Shown: positions 16,101 to 23,500 of the stretch, piece after piece
How positions within the stretch are numbered: the stretch's first letter is position 1
Layout of the letters: every line of letters begins with the position of its first letter
From: a virus
DNA: 40,394 nucleotides
Strand: one strand, 5' to 3'
IMG/VR virus record: IMGVR_UViG_3300032220_001339
Location: 1-40,394 of that record
Translations under genes and position numbers: made by a program
The notes under the pieces: model-generated
Told to the model about the DNA's origin: nothing
The model's input: only the letters and a program-made list of their open reading frames with translations
Databases searched by the model: none

Positions 16101-16318
16101 AGATCTGATGAGTTCTCTATTACAGGTTCTTCTACTTCTTCTACAATATCTTCTACTTCTTCTACAATATCTTCTACTTCTTCTTGAATAAATTCTTGAA
16201 TTGAGGGAAATTCTTCTGCACCTTCCTTAATTAAGAGGTCGTCAATCGATGGCAAATTATACGAATTTTCAACAAAATCGTTAACGGAAGGCAAATTTTT
16301 ATTAGATTGCGACATCAT
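13139..16318 (-). CDS. Large tail/virion fibre protein with coiled-coil stalk, 1059 aa
   Basis: Regions in order: a triple short motif at residues 8-45 (NLPSVNDF, NLPSIDDL, EFPSIQEF); an acidic stretch (EVEDIVEEVEDIVEEVEE); a long coiled-coil stalk to about residue 395 with five PEIKYYD-type hinges at residues 93, 121, 152, 179 and 353; the KNSDPLTPL/GGGGETRL module (395-456) shared with the protein at 1621-2643; then a beta-repeat shaft rich in VGVSTF, GDGSLLTNV, ten copies of the 9-residue AGIATYATN unit, and two copies of a GTNLTGIVTSIVAGTN segment. This is the build of a trimeric phage fibre. It follows gp16 and precedes a glycine-rich adhesin that may cap it. It is a non-core insertion, so its exact place on the virion is uncertain. 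Confidence 0.88.
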   Translation of the reverse strand: MMSQSNKNLPSVNDFVENSYNLPSIDDLLIKEGAEEFPSIQEFIQEEVEDIVEEVEDIVEEVEEPVIENSSDLTELLRLINDVRKDIPEIPKIKYYDEELEKLCEVVDQIRSEIPIVPEIKYYDVEIETICEQIDNVKEYINNSISKLPEVKYYDYQIEVLEEKLNNVKDTILELPEIRYYENDIQSIREEIEKVKEIVVNEIPDFSWVDRTFKSIDDDFIKINDNVSTLKENINLSLEQLSEVIDVKRFESKVEIDGLDKNFNELNKNFQEAKDNIWKELRASSLKIWEYHKEFKDDDRKLKKQINGEYNSLKQNLEGQLKKVNQESIKTDELLLKYFAELKEQVSTFPEVKYYDDEIVDVRKEIGSVKVDINELYKIVRNIKSSQKDLREDLREGLLNEPAETKNSDPLTPLDKNFATLDDLQNHYRLFINRIQQQLASIGGGGETRLEFLDDIDRDSAKVNGRFLKYDAASGKWIGALGGGGGSQTLDDTLGLGNTSSLGMSVGVSTFNNVVVGGATTALFVNGDARIIGILTIGTSSLTLDGANNIIKIGNGITLTESGNANYSGIITASYFVGDGSLLTNVPGSANSGYANTAGIATYATNAGIATYATNAGVSTYATNAGIATYATNAGVSTYATSSGIATYATNAGVSTYATNAGIATYATLSGIATYATNAGISTVAQGLTGTPNINVGVATATSFVKSGGTSSQFLKADGSVDTSTYLTTTGSGTNLTGIVTSIVAGTNVTISGSTGQVTINASGGGSGTNYWSQTAAGINTLSNVGIGTTNPSDALTVLGKVQIQQDSGSNNRLVFRAKQGNAYRWNIDNDSTNNFRIFREDDATAANGVVYLGISTTGTVSATRFSGDGSLLTGITASGSGVVVQNQGSNVGTASTINFSTNLTASFSSGTATISLSNNPSISGILTADQVYTSNNGNGQNVRIGDDFWLGDVNVSNTARFSGAQDSSKAFIIFGSSDAVALGRTGTGPLYYGGNFDVAGIATATSFSGSGTNLTGIVTSIVAGTNISVSASTGQVTINSTASGGGASLDILEVILFS
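14258..14527 (-). repeat. 27-bp tandem repeat, 10 units, coding for a 9-residue fibre repeat
   Basis: Ten contiguous 27-base units encode variants of AGIATYATN (also AGVSTYATN and SGIATYATN), with the last unit diverged to AGISTVAQG. Synonymous changes between units show the array is not freshly amplified. Short repeats of this type form beta-structured shafts in fibres, and array length can vary by recombination. Confidence 0.9.
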
Positions 16319-16363
16319 CCAAAAATGTATTAGTAATTATACTTTGGGATTTTTCTCCCTTTT

Positions 16364-16801
16364 TTATTTAGGAGAATCGTTGATGCTATTATTTTTCAAA
16401 AGTTTAGCCAGTTCAGCAGTTGACCCAACAAAAAGTGCATTCGTAACATTTGTTGGCCCCTTTATTCCTCTATCTTCTTCAATATCTTTTAGTTTCTTTT
16501 GAAGATCCATTAATTTGTCAGTTGCATCAGCCACATTTTTAATTAATTGGCCAGCAACTTCATATGCTCTTGGCATTTCGCTTTCTTGAGCAAGTTCCAG
16601 AATACCATTAATAGCTTCTTGACCTTTTTCTATAAGAGAATATAAATTTCCTCTAGTATAATCATAATCTTTTTTTACATCATCTATAGAATTTGAAATT
16701 TTTTCAATTTTTTCTACTGGTGCCTCTGGACTATTAGAAACTACTTCTCCTGTGACATTAAATGCATCGTTCAAACTATCAAATTTTTTTGTCATTTTCA
16801 T
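16364..16801 (-). CDS. 16: Terminase small subunit gp16
   Basis: The 145-residue protein matches the T4 gp16 family: helical core SIDDVKKDYDYTRGNLYSLI, EKGQEAINGILELAQES, PRAYEVAGQLIKN and the conserved C-terminal GPTNVTNALFVGSTAELAKL. gp16 oligomers recognise replicated DNA and stimulate the gp17 motor during packaging initiation. The start is an ATG with a second Met at residue 3, a few bases after the gp15 stop. In T4, genes 16 and 17 overlap; here gp17 is separated from gp16 by about 7 kb of fibre and mosaic genes, which is notable because the two products must act together. Confidence 0.95.
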   Translation of the reverse strand: MKMTKKFDSLNDAFNVTGEVVSNSPEAPVEKIEKISNSIDDVKKDYDYTRGNLYSLIEKGQEAINGILELAQESEMPRAYEVAGQLIKNVADATDKLMDLQKKLKDIEEDRGIKGPTNVTNALFVGSTAELAKLLKNNSINDSPK

Positions 16802-16809
16802 ATTAAGTA

Positions 16810-17811
16810 TTAGAGTGTAGACCCACTAAATCCAAAATCATCCCCATCTTCAACAAGAAGATTATCGGCAGATGTAATAGATTTTACTTGTGCCCCAGAA
16901 ATATGTGAGATAATAGTTGTTTCATCTCTACCCCTATCGACGGTAAGAATATTTCCAGATTTGGACTTGACATAAATTTCTTCACCTTCAATTTCAAGAT
17001 ATGTATTTGCTGAAATTGAACTTGCATCATTTACAGAAATTAAGATATCTTCTTTTGCAATATCTTTTGAAAGATTTGTAAGAACTATACCTGTATAGTT
17101 TTTGATTGCTCGTGGTTCTGTAGTATACACAACCTCCCTTGTTGGAGCAGAAGTAGTTCCACCAGTAATATAACTGACGGTTGTTTTCTTGATAATATCT
17201 TTTGTAGCAGAAGAAACAGGTCCGAACAAGTATGTTTTTGCAGTAAATCTTAATGTATAAATGAGAACCCTTCTTGTAGTAAAATTTCCTTCATAATCAT
17301 CTTGCATAGTGATGTTTTCCAAAACAATTGGAACATCTCTTTTCTCATTAATACTTTCCACTAAGTCAACCGTAAGCGTATATGCTGGTTGAAAATATGG
17401 CAAAATTTGTTCGACAATTTGAAGGCAATCGTCATTAATTTTTGACATTATGCTCAGTTCAAATTGCATATTATATGGAACAGGCATAAATGCTTTTTTT
17501 GTCTCTGTCCCGTCTGTTGGATCTTTTACAGTAAATGCTTGAGTAGTTGTAACTTTTCTTGATGCATCATAAGTCAATCCAGTAAATTCAAATGACATTC
17601 TTGGTAATGTCATTTGGGTTTTTTGACTTAAATCTGCAGCTTGTTCAAGTCTTGCTAGAAACTTTTGAGTTGGTCCATAGGCAAGAGGAACTTTTATCAC
17701 ACTGACTATATTGTCAGATGCATTTGTATGCTTTATTTCTATACTATTAAATAAAGAACCAAAAGCAATTACAGTTCTTCTTAAAATTTCGTTATAAAAA
17801 TACTCAAACAT
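16810..17811 (-). CDS. 15: Tail sheath stabiliser / tail completion protein gp15
   Basis: The N-terminus MFEYFYNEILRRTVIAFGSL and the segments VPLAYGPTQKFLARLEQ and MPVPYNMQFELSIMSK are typical of T4 gp15. That protein forms the hexameric ring that caps the finished tail and joins it to the neck. T4 gp15 is 272 residues; this one is 333 because of a C-terminal extension of about 95 residues (YLEIEGEEIYVKSKSGNILT, VDRGRDETTI). The extension resembles a module also found in the DUF4815 protein and the giant protein. It follows gp14 after a 49-base gap containing a late promoter element. Confidence 0.94.
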   Translation of the reverse strand: MFEYFYNEILRRTVIAFGSLFNSIEIKHTNASDNIVSVIKVPLAYGPTQKFLARLEQAADLSQKTQMTLPRMSFEFTGLTYDASRKVTTTQAFTVKDPTDGTETKKAFMPVPYNMQFELSIMSKINDDCLQIVEQILPYFQPAYTLTVDLVESINEKRDVPIVLENITMQDDYEGNFTTRRVLIYTLRFTAKTYLFGPVSSATKDIIKKTTVSYITGGTTSAPTREVVYTTEPRAIKNYTGIVLTNLSKDIAKEDILISVNDASSISANTYLEIEGEEIYVKSKSGNILTVDRGRDETTIISHISGAQVKSITSADNLLVEDGDDFGFSGSTL

Positions 17812-17852
17812 TGCTATAAATTTCGTTACTAATATTTAATCATAATAAAATA

Positions 17853-17860
17853 TATTTATA
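17853..17860 (-). promoter_or_regulatory. T4-type late promoter element upstream of gp15
   Basis: The minus strand reads exactly TATAAATA, immediately after the gp14 stop and about 42 bases before the gp15 start. It could drive gp15, gp16 and the fibre cluster. Confidence 0.65.
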
Positions 17861-19276
17861 CTATGGCATCCCAAAGGGATTTTTTTCACTAAAGTCTATA
17901 ATTGAATCTGCTTCATTTTCTATATTTTGATTGTCAGCAAATCCATCATTAACTGCATATGTATCAACTACTCTTAATGCATGAGATGCGCCAGAAGCAG
18001 ATCCCACAATATTTTCTGAAGTTAAAAATTCTCCAGATATATTAGAAATTTCAAGTTTGTTTGTAGTTGAATTCCAAGATCTTACTCGTGCAGTTGTACT
18101 GCTTATAGATCCTGTTACGATTTCATTGAAAATATAATCGCCCACAGATGTCATTGAAGGACTTCCAATTCCAATACCTGGTACTTGCGTATATCCAAGG
18201 CCAGCATTTGTTATTCTTATTTGAGTAATGACACCGGCAGAGTTTACAACCGCAGTTGCTGCAGCTGAAACTGTTGAAATTCCAGTAAATGTAATTGTGG
18301 GAGAGTATGTATATCCAGAACCACCAGATGTAACTGTAATTATTCCAATAACTCCATCACCAATAGTTGTTGTTGCTGCAGCGCCAACACCATCGCCAAA
18401 GAATGCAACTTTAGGTGCTATGGTATATCCATATCCGGCATTTATAACTTCTACAGACTGAACTGATCTTGAATTTGGATTAATGTTGTTATTACATACA
18501 ACAATTCCACCAATCATCGTTGCTGATCCAACTCCAGTTACTCCTCCTGATGGAGCAGAAGAAATTGCAACTCTTGGTGCTGAAGAATATCCACCACCTC
18601 TATTTGTAACTGTAAAGTATCTTATGCCGCCATTGACAAGGTTAGTAATTGCTGTTGCAGTCACTCCAGTTCCAACAAGAGTTAATGTTTGGATAGATCC
18701 GTAAACATTATGCTCGGAATTGGTATCTCCGGTGCTACCTCCCCCTATAGTATCATCAATTTCACTAATTCCAGTATCAATAACTTCATCTTCATATCTA
18801 AAGAGTTCGCATCTTAAATCATAAGTAGTATTTCCCTGAAGTTGGTAGAATGGTTGTTCGTGCTCAACATATTTTATTTCGAACAAACGATCACCTAAAG
18901 GAAAATAAATTAAATCTCCTTCTTTAGGGCGGGTTGATAATTTAATATTTTCTTCATTTTTTAAAAGAGGAGAAATATACGTCTCAAATCTTTCCCTTGA
19001 TATTGAAAGAGTTAATTCATTAAGTGCTTGAATACCAAATTTTGAAAGAATAGTTGGATTTTCTCCATATCCTTCATAATTGACAAGATATGCCTCTATT
19101 GGATATGCATCATCAAATGAAGATTGTATGACTTCTCTTATAACAGTTTTTTCTGTAAGATATTTTCTGGGTAAATAATAAACTTCAACCCCATACATTC
19201 TCAATTGTTCATTTACTAAATCTTGAATCAAATTTCTTTCTGATTCTGAACCTTGAAGAAAAAATGGATTAAGCAT
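17861..19276 (-). CDS. 14: Neck protein gp14 with repeat insertion
   Basis: The N-terminal ~170 residues (LNPFFLQGSESERNLIQDLV, MYGVEVYYLPRKY, DRLFEIKYVEHEQPFYQLQG) are typical of T4 gp14, a neck protein needed for head completion and head-tail joining. T4 gp14 is 256 residues; this one is about 471. The extra length comes from residues ~190-370, which contain four GxGYxxxP repeats (GGGYSSAP, GYGYTIAP, GSGYTYSP, GLGYTQVP) interspersed with Gly/Ala/Thr/Val-rich strands. The ATG at 19276, 4 bases after the gp13 stop, is preferred over a TTG four codons upstream that overlaps gp13. The insertion may be a surface decoration. Confidence 0.92.
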   Translation of the reverse strand: MLNPFFLQGSESERNLIQDLVNEQLRMYGVEVYYLPRKYLTEKTVIREVIQSSFDDAYPIEAYLVNYEGYGENPTILSKFGIQALNELTLSISRERFETYISPLLKNEENIKLSTRPKEGDLIYFPLGDRLFEIKYVEHEQPFYQLQGNTTYDLRCELFRYEDEVIDTGISEIDDTIGGGSTGDTNSEHNVYGSIQTLTLVGTGVTATAITNLVNGGIRYFTVTNRGGGYSSAPRVAISSAPSGGVTGVGSATMIGGIVVCNNNINPNSRSVQSVEVINAGYGYTIAPKVAFFGDGVGAAATTTIGDGVIGIITVTSGGSGYTYSPTITFTGISTVSAAATAVVNSAGVITQIRITNAGLGYTQVPGIGIGSPSMTSVGDYIFNEIVTGSISSTTARVRSWNSTTNKLEISNISGEFLTSENIVGSASGASHALRVVDTYAVNDGFADNQNIENEADSIIDFSEKNPFGMP

Positions 19277-19280
19277 ATGA

Positions 19281-20126
19281 TTAACCAATCATATCTAAAG
19301 GTGGAAGTTCATAAGTATTGGACATTTTTTCCATTAGAATATCAAGCTCTCTTTGGGCATCATCAAACATTTGGCGCCCATTAAGTTCTACTCCACCTGG
19401 AAGTTTAACGCCCGTAAATTTCATCATATTTTGTCCCCACTGACGTTTAATTAATGAGGTCAAATATGGTTTGATAAAGGAATCATTCCAAACTCTACTG
19501 TAATCATTTGGATCTAAAACAGCATAACAATCCAAAATAACAAAATTTCCTACTGTTACTGCCCCCCAATCAATGTCGAGATATAATCTGTCTTGTCTTT
19601 TATTAAAACGAATTTGCTTTTGAGTATTAAGTAAAAAATCAAGATCCTCAAGATATGTTTTTACCATTGCATATGACAAAAGTTCAGTTGTTCCCCAATA
19701 ATAAACATCATTTAGGAACAATTGATACTTAACACTAAACATATTATGAGTAATATTATTTGCGCCATCATATTGAAATATCTTGTTTACTCCAATAACA
19801 CCTGGAGGAACTTGCAAATAATTACTATTTTCCTCATATTTAAATGTTGTTGCAGTTCCTACAATATTAGTTGTTACATTTGTAGTTACAATTCCAACGC
19901 TTGAATTATTGCCTCTTGCCCTTCCCCTATCGATATCTTGTTGTGTAAATTGATATTTAAAAAATGCTGGATAAACGCCATCAAAATGACGCTCTTGGAA
20001 AAACTGAACAGCGTCATCTACAAGATCATCAATCTGTTCATCAGCTACATTGATCTCTAAAACTGGCGCTCCCAGTTTTCTTTTACAATAATCTATCAAT
20101 TCTTGTCTAGTAGATGGTTGCGCCAT
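19281..20126 (-). CDS. 13: Neck protein gp13
   Basis: The 281-residue product matches T4 gp13, the head completion protein that binds the portal and, with gp14, forms the collar to which the tail attaches. Recognisable segments are RQELIDYCKRKLGAPVLEIN, QIDDLVDDAVQFFQERHFDG and LYLDIDWGAVTVGNFVILDC, with the C-terminal QRELDILMEKMSNTYELPP. T4 gp13 is 309 residues, so the length is normal. The ATG is preceded by AAGAGG about 10 bases upstream. It opens the neck gene set and ends almost directly at gp14. Confidence 0.95.
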   Translation of the reverse strand: MAQPSTRQELIDYCKRKLGAPVLEINVADEQIDDLVDDAVQFFQERHFDGVYPAFFKYQFTQQDIDRGRARGNNSSVGIVTTNVTTNIVGTATTFKYEENSNYLQVPPGVIGVNKIFQYDGANNITHNMFSVKYQLFLNDVYYWGTTELLSYAMVKTYLEDLDFLLNTQKQIRFNKRQDRLYLDIDWGAVTVGNFVILDCYAVLDPNDYSRVWNDSFIKPYLTSLIKRQWGQNMMKFTGVKLPGGVELNGRQMFDDAQRELDILMEKMSNTYELPPLDMIG

Positions 20127-20149
20127 TTATATAATACCTCTTAATATAT

Positions 20150-20332
20150 TTAGGGTACTGAAGAAATCCCTAAAGATAATACTACTTCTTGCTGCTTTAG
20201 ATATAGTTTATAATAGCATTTTGCAATATTTTTAATTTGTTCAATATCTTCCATACTATCTATTTCTGAAGAGATTTTAAAATACTCAAAACTTTTACTT
20301 AAATTTTCAAGTTCTATGTTATCTGGATCCAT
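20150..20332 (-). CDS. Small conserved-looking helical protein, 60 aa
   Basis: The protein (MDPDNIELENLSKSFEYFKI ... KCYYKLYLKQQEVV) is mostly predicted helix with alternating acidic and Lys/Tyr-rich faces. I recall similar small proteins before gp13 in marine T4-like phages, but no function is known to me. The ATG at 20332 lies inside the end of the preceding small gene (overlap of 14 bases), indicating translational coupling; a TTG one codon upstream is the alternative start. It might be an assembly factor for the neck or baseplate, judged only from its neighbours. Confidence 0.7.
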   Translation of the reverse strand: MDPDNIELENLSKSFEYFKISSEIDSMEDIEQIKNIAKCYYKLYLKQQEVVLSLGISSVP

Positions 20333-20546
20333 CAATTAAACTCCTAAGTAATAACTTTATTTCATCAAGGTCGCCTTTCATATTAGCAACATCTGATTGA
20401 AGATTTTGTATCTTTTGATGCTCATCATTTTTTGTCTCACGTCTTGAAATATATTCTTGATATTCTGACATATTTGTATTAATAATTGAATTTGTATTTG
20501 GGTCCCTCATCAAATTTGAGTGACCCTCAACTTTTAAATAATCCAT
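20319..20546 (-). CDS. Small coiled-coil protein, 75 aa, conserved-looking
   Basis: The N-terminal half (MDYLKVEGHSNLMRDPNTNS, IINTNMSEYQEYISRRE) resembles a short protein repeatedly found in marine T4-like phages. The C-terminal half (IQNLQSDVANMKGDLDEIKL) is a clear heptad coiled coil. The ATG at 20546 is separated by one base from the stop of the 2482-residue gene (TAG-T-ATG), so translation is probably coupled; an upstream alternative start inside that gene is less likely. The function is unknown, and the pairing with the next small gene suggests a joint role in late assembly. Confidence 0.75.
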   Translation of the reverse strand: MDYLKVEGHSNLMRDPNTNSIINTNMSEYQEYISRRETKNDEHQKIQNLQSDVANMKGDLDEIKLLLRSLIDGSR

Positions 20547-20547
20547 A

Positions 20548-23500
20548 CTATGCCAAAGCAATAACTCTAAGATCTTTCAATCTTGGGACATAAGTTTGAT
20601 TTGTTGATGTCATCACTATTTTAATTCTATATGATCTAAATGCTGGCAATTGATCAACACTAAATGAATATTCTTTATATTCCAAATCTTGAGGTAAGAA
20701 TGCCAGATGTGTTGATGGAGAAACAAATAAATCTGAGCGACCATCATTTAATGATGCATCAATTATTTGCTTCTTCGCATTTAAATTCATATATCCTGGG
20801 AATGGTGTGAAAATTGGAGTAAAGTTTTGATTTTCTCCAATTGCATAGAAAACGCGAATATCTGAATAAACGTTTACATTTGCATTTGCAAGAACTAAAA
20901 GTGATGACGCTGAATTCTCCAAATCAATCTCTTTTGAAATATATTGGAAAGCAGTTGGATCATCAGAAATACTATTAACTCTATTATCAGTTGCATAATC
21001 AGTAATAACATCATTTACCCTATTAGAAGTTGTTATTACATTAATTCTTTGAGTATCAATAACGGGAGTTAACTTGCTATTAGTTGTATTTAATAATAAT
21101 CTCATATTCAAAGATTTATTACCAGGCAAGTTTGTCAACTTAGCATTTTCATTAACCTTAGAAGCAATTATTCTAGAGCTATCGAGGTAATTGGTTTTGT
21201 TCAATGAAATTGTTTCAAATCCATTATCAACAAATGGAATTTCTGTTCCACTAATACTCTGTCCTGTTATTGTTCTAAGTTCGCCACTTAAAGATGTTCC
21301 CTGAACTGTAACATTATGGACCATTGGAGTAATTAACTCAAATGGTATATTTTGAGTTGCTTTAATATTATATCCACCAGTTGATTTTGTTTTATTTAAA
21401 TAAAGTTTGGGGAAACCATTTGTGGCAGACCTATCAATTCCATTAGATGCCATATTAAGCTTGATGTTATATGAATCAAAAGTAATTGGATCAGATACTG
21501 TTACATCTTCAAGATTATGTGTAGTATTAATTCTACCTAAAGATACGCCAGACAATTCATACTTATAAACAGGAGTTCCTGCTGCATAATTTTTGGGATT
21601 TGATCCTCTTACAATTGTACCACCAATCACACTGCCTGAAGTAGAAGTATAAGAAATTACTTCATCACCGATTAAAATATATCCAGCATTAGTTGTACCA
21701 ACCCCAACATTTTCGAATGCTGCAAAATTTGAAATACTATCCACAGATAATGCTGATGTAGAATCAGAATTATATGCAACACTTAGTTTTGTTGGGGCAA
21801 CATCTGGAGATACTCCTGAAATAGTTACATAATTTTGATTGAAATACATTCCATGATTTTTGTGATTAATTTGAATGTGCAATCCGTCATTTTCAGTAAT
21901 AATTTGGCTGGCAGTTACATTGCCACCAGTTGATGCATTTAAATCAGTTGTAATTCCAGAATTATTAATGTATTGTATAGTTTTTCCAACTCCAGTTGCA
22001 AAATCTCCCTGGACATTATCAAGAATTAATTGATTAATTGCTGTAATTACTCCAACAGATAATCTAACATTTTTACCAACGGAAGTTGCGCCAATAGTTG
22101 TAATGCCCAAAACATCGCCAAGTTGATAACCAGTTCCGCCATTTGAAATTGTTGCTGCAATTGCTACCCCATTGTTGACAGTAACATTAGCAGTTGCATC
22201 TCTACCATTTCCCGTGACAGTTGTTAAATTAATACTATTGAATGTAAATCCACCACTGGTTGGAGTATAACCTATACCTGCATTAATTACACTGAGAGTA
22301 CCGGTTGCAATTCCTGCAGAACCAACATAGTTGCCTGTTGCATTTGTATTTCTTTGTAAAACAGTATTTCCAAATGTTAATCCAGAATCATTTAAAGTTG
22401 AACCAATTCCAATTCTAACTTTTCTTGAATTTGTAATTAGAGAATTTGGAAGTAATGTTGGTATTTGTTTATTACCCTCTGTTAATTCGGGACTATACAA
22501 TTCAACAGTTCCTGAAGTTAAGAAATCTGCTCTATAAAGAGTAAATTTGAGATCTTCCCACTGACTTGCTTCCCAAGTAGAAGCATTTTGTGATTTAAAT
22601 AGTGAACCAAGAGTTGGTTGATTTGAAATATATGTTTGGGTAAGTAGATCATTCTCACCAATTCTTGAAATATATACGCTATATTTTGTAGAATTTGATG
22701 CAAGGCATACGCAATAATCTTTGCCACCTTCAAGATAAACTGGAGCCTCAAATGTAAATGAAGTTGCAACAGATCCATTTCCTGAGATATTAACTTGTGC
22801 TGGATCTAAAGTAACTTCAGATAATGGTAAAACTTTTTGTGTTGGGAATCCATTCTGCATCGTTCTTAATTGGAACGTTACTGGAATATCCATATCATCT
22901 TTAGATCTAAAGAAGACATCACATCTTGTCAAGAAAACACCAGTCTCATCTTCAACCAAGAATGACTGTGCAAGAGGATCATACCATCCAACAAGAACTT
23001 GTCTTGATGATTGAGAAATTGTAGTAGTACTTACTACTTGTGTGCCAGTAGTTCTAAATACTGAATTTGATTCAAATTCTTGTTTATTTTGAATTCTAGC
23101 ATTTCTAACTGAAATAATATTTTCTTGTACAATTTCTAATGTTCCACTTGAAATAAATCCTTCTTCTGCAATTGTTGTAGCAGCATTTTGATCATTCAGA
23201 TTATTATTGACAAGAGTAAATGTTTTAGTACCAGTTTCAAACTTAGGATAAGTATTAATATTTGGATTCGGAACAAAGAAACTGCCCATTAATGTTGCAG
23301 ATAAGTCAGATATAAGTCTCAAATTAGTAATCGTTGCCTGAGCACCACTTGTTTGCCCAATCAAAGTCATTCCACCTTCAACCCACCCACTAAATTGACC
23401 TTGTGGTTGATTTGAGAGTGAAAATGTATCTACATTTAAAATTGTTGATGTTGATGAATAAGTTCCCTGAATTGTTTGTCCTGTATATGGATTATATGGG

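Noticed and set aside
16343-16366. GGGA-loop-TCCC hairpin followed by a T run on the plus strand, as a terminator
   Set aside because: The stem is only 4 bp and faces the strand that carries no genes.
19277-19288. TTG start for gp14 overlapping gp13
   Set aside because: An ATG 12 bases downstream, 4 bases after the gp13 stop, gives the typical gp14 N-terminus.
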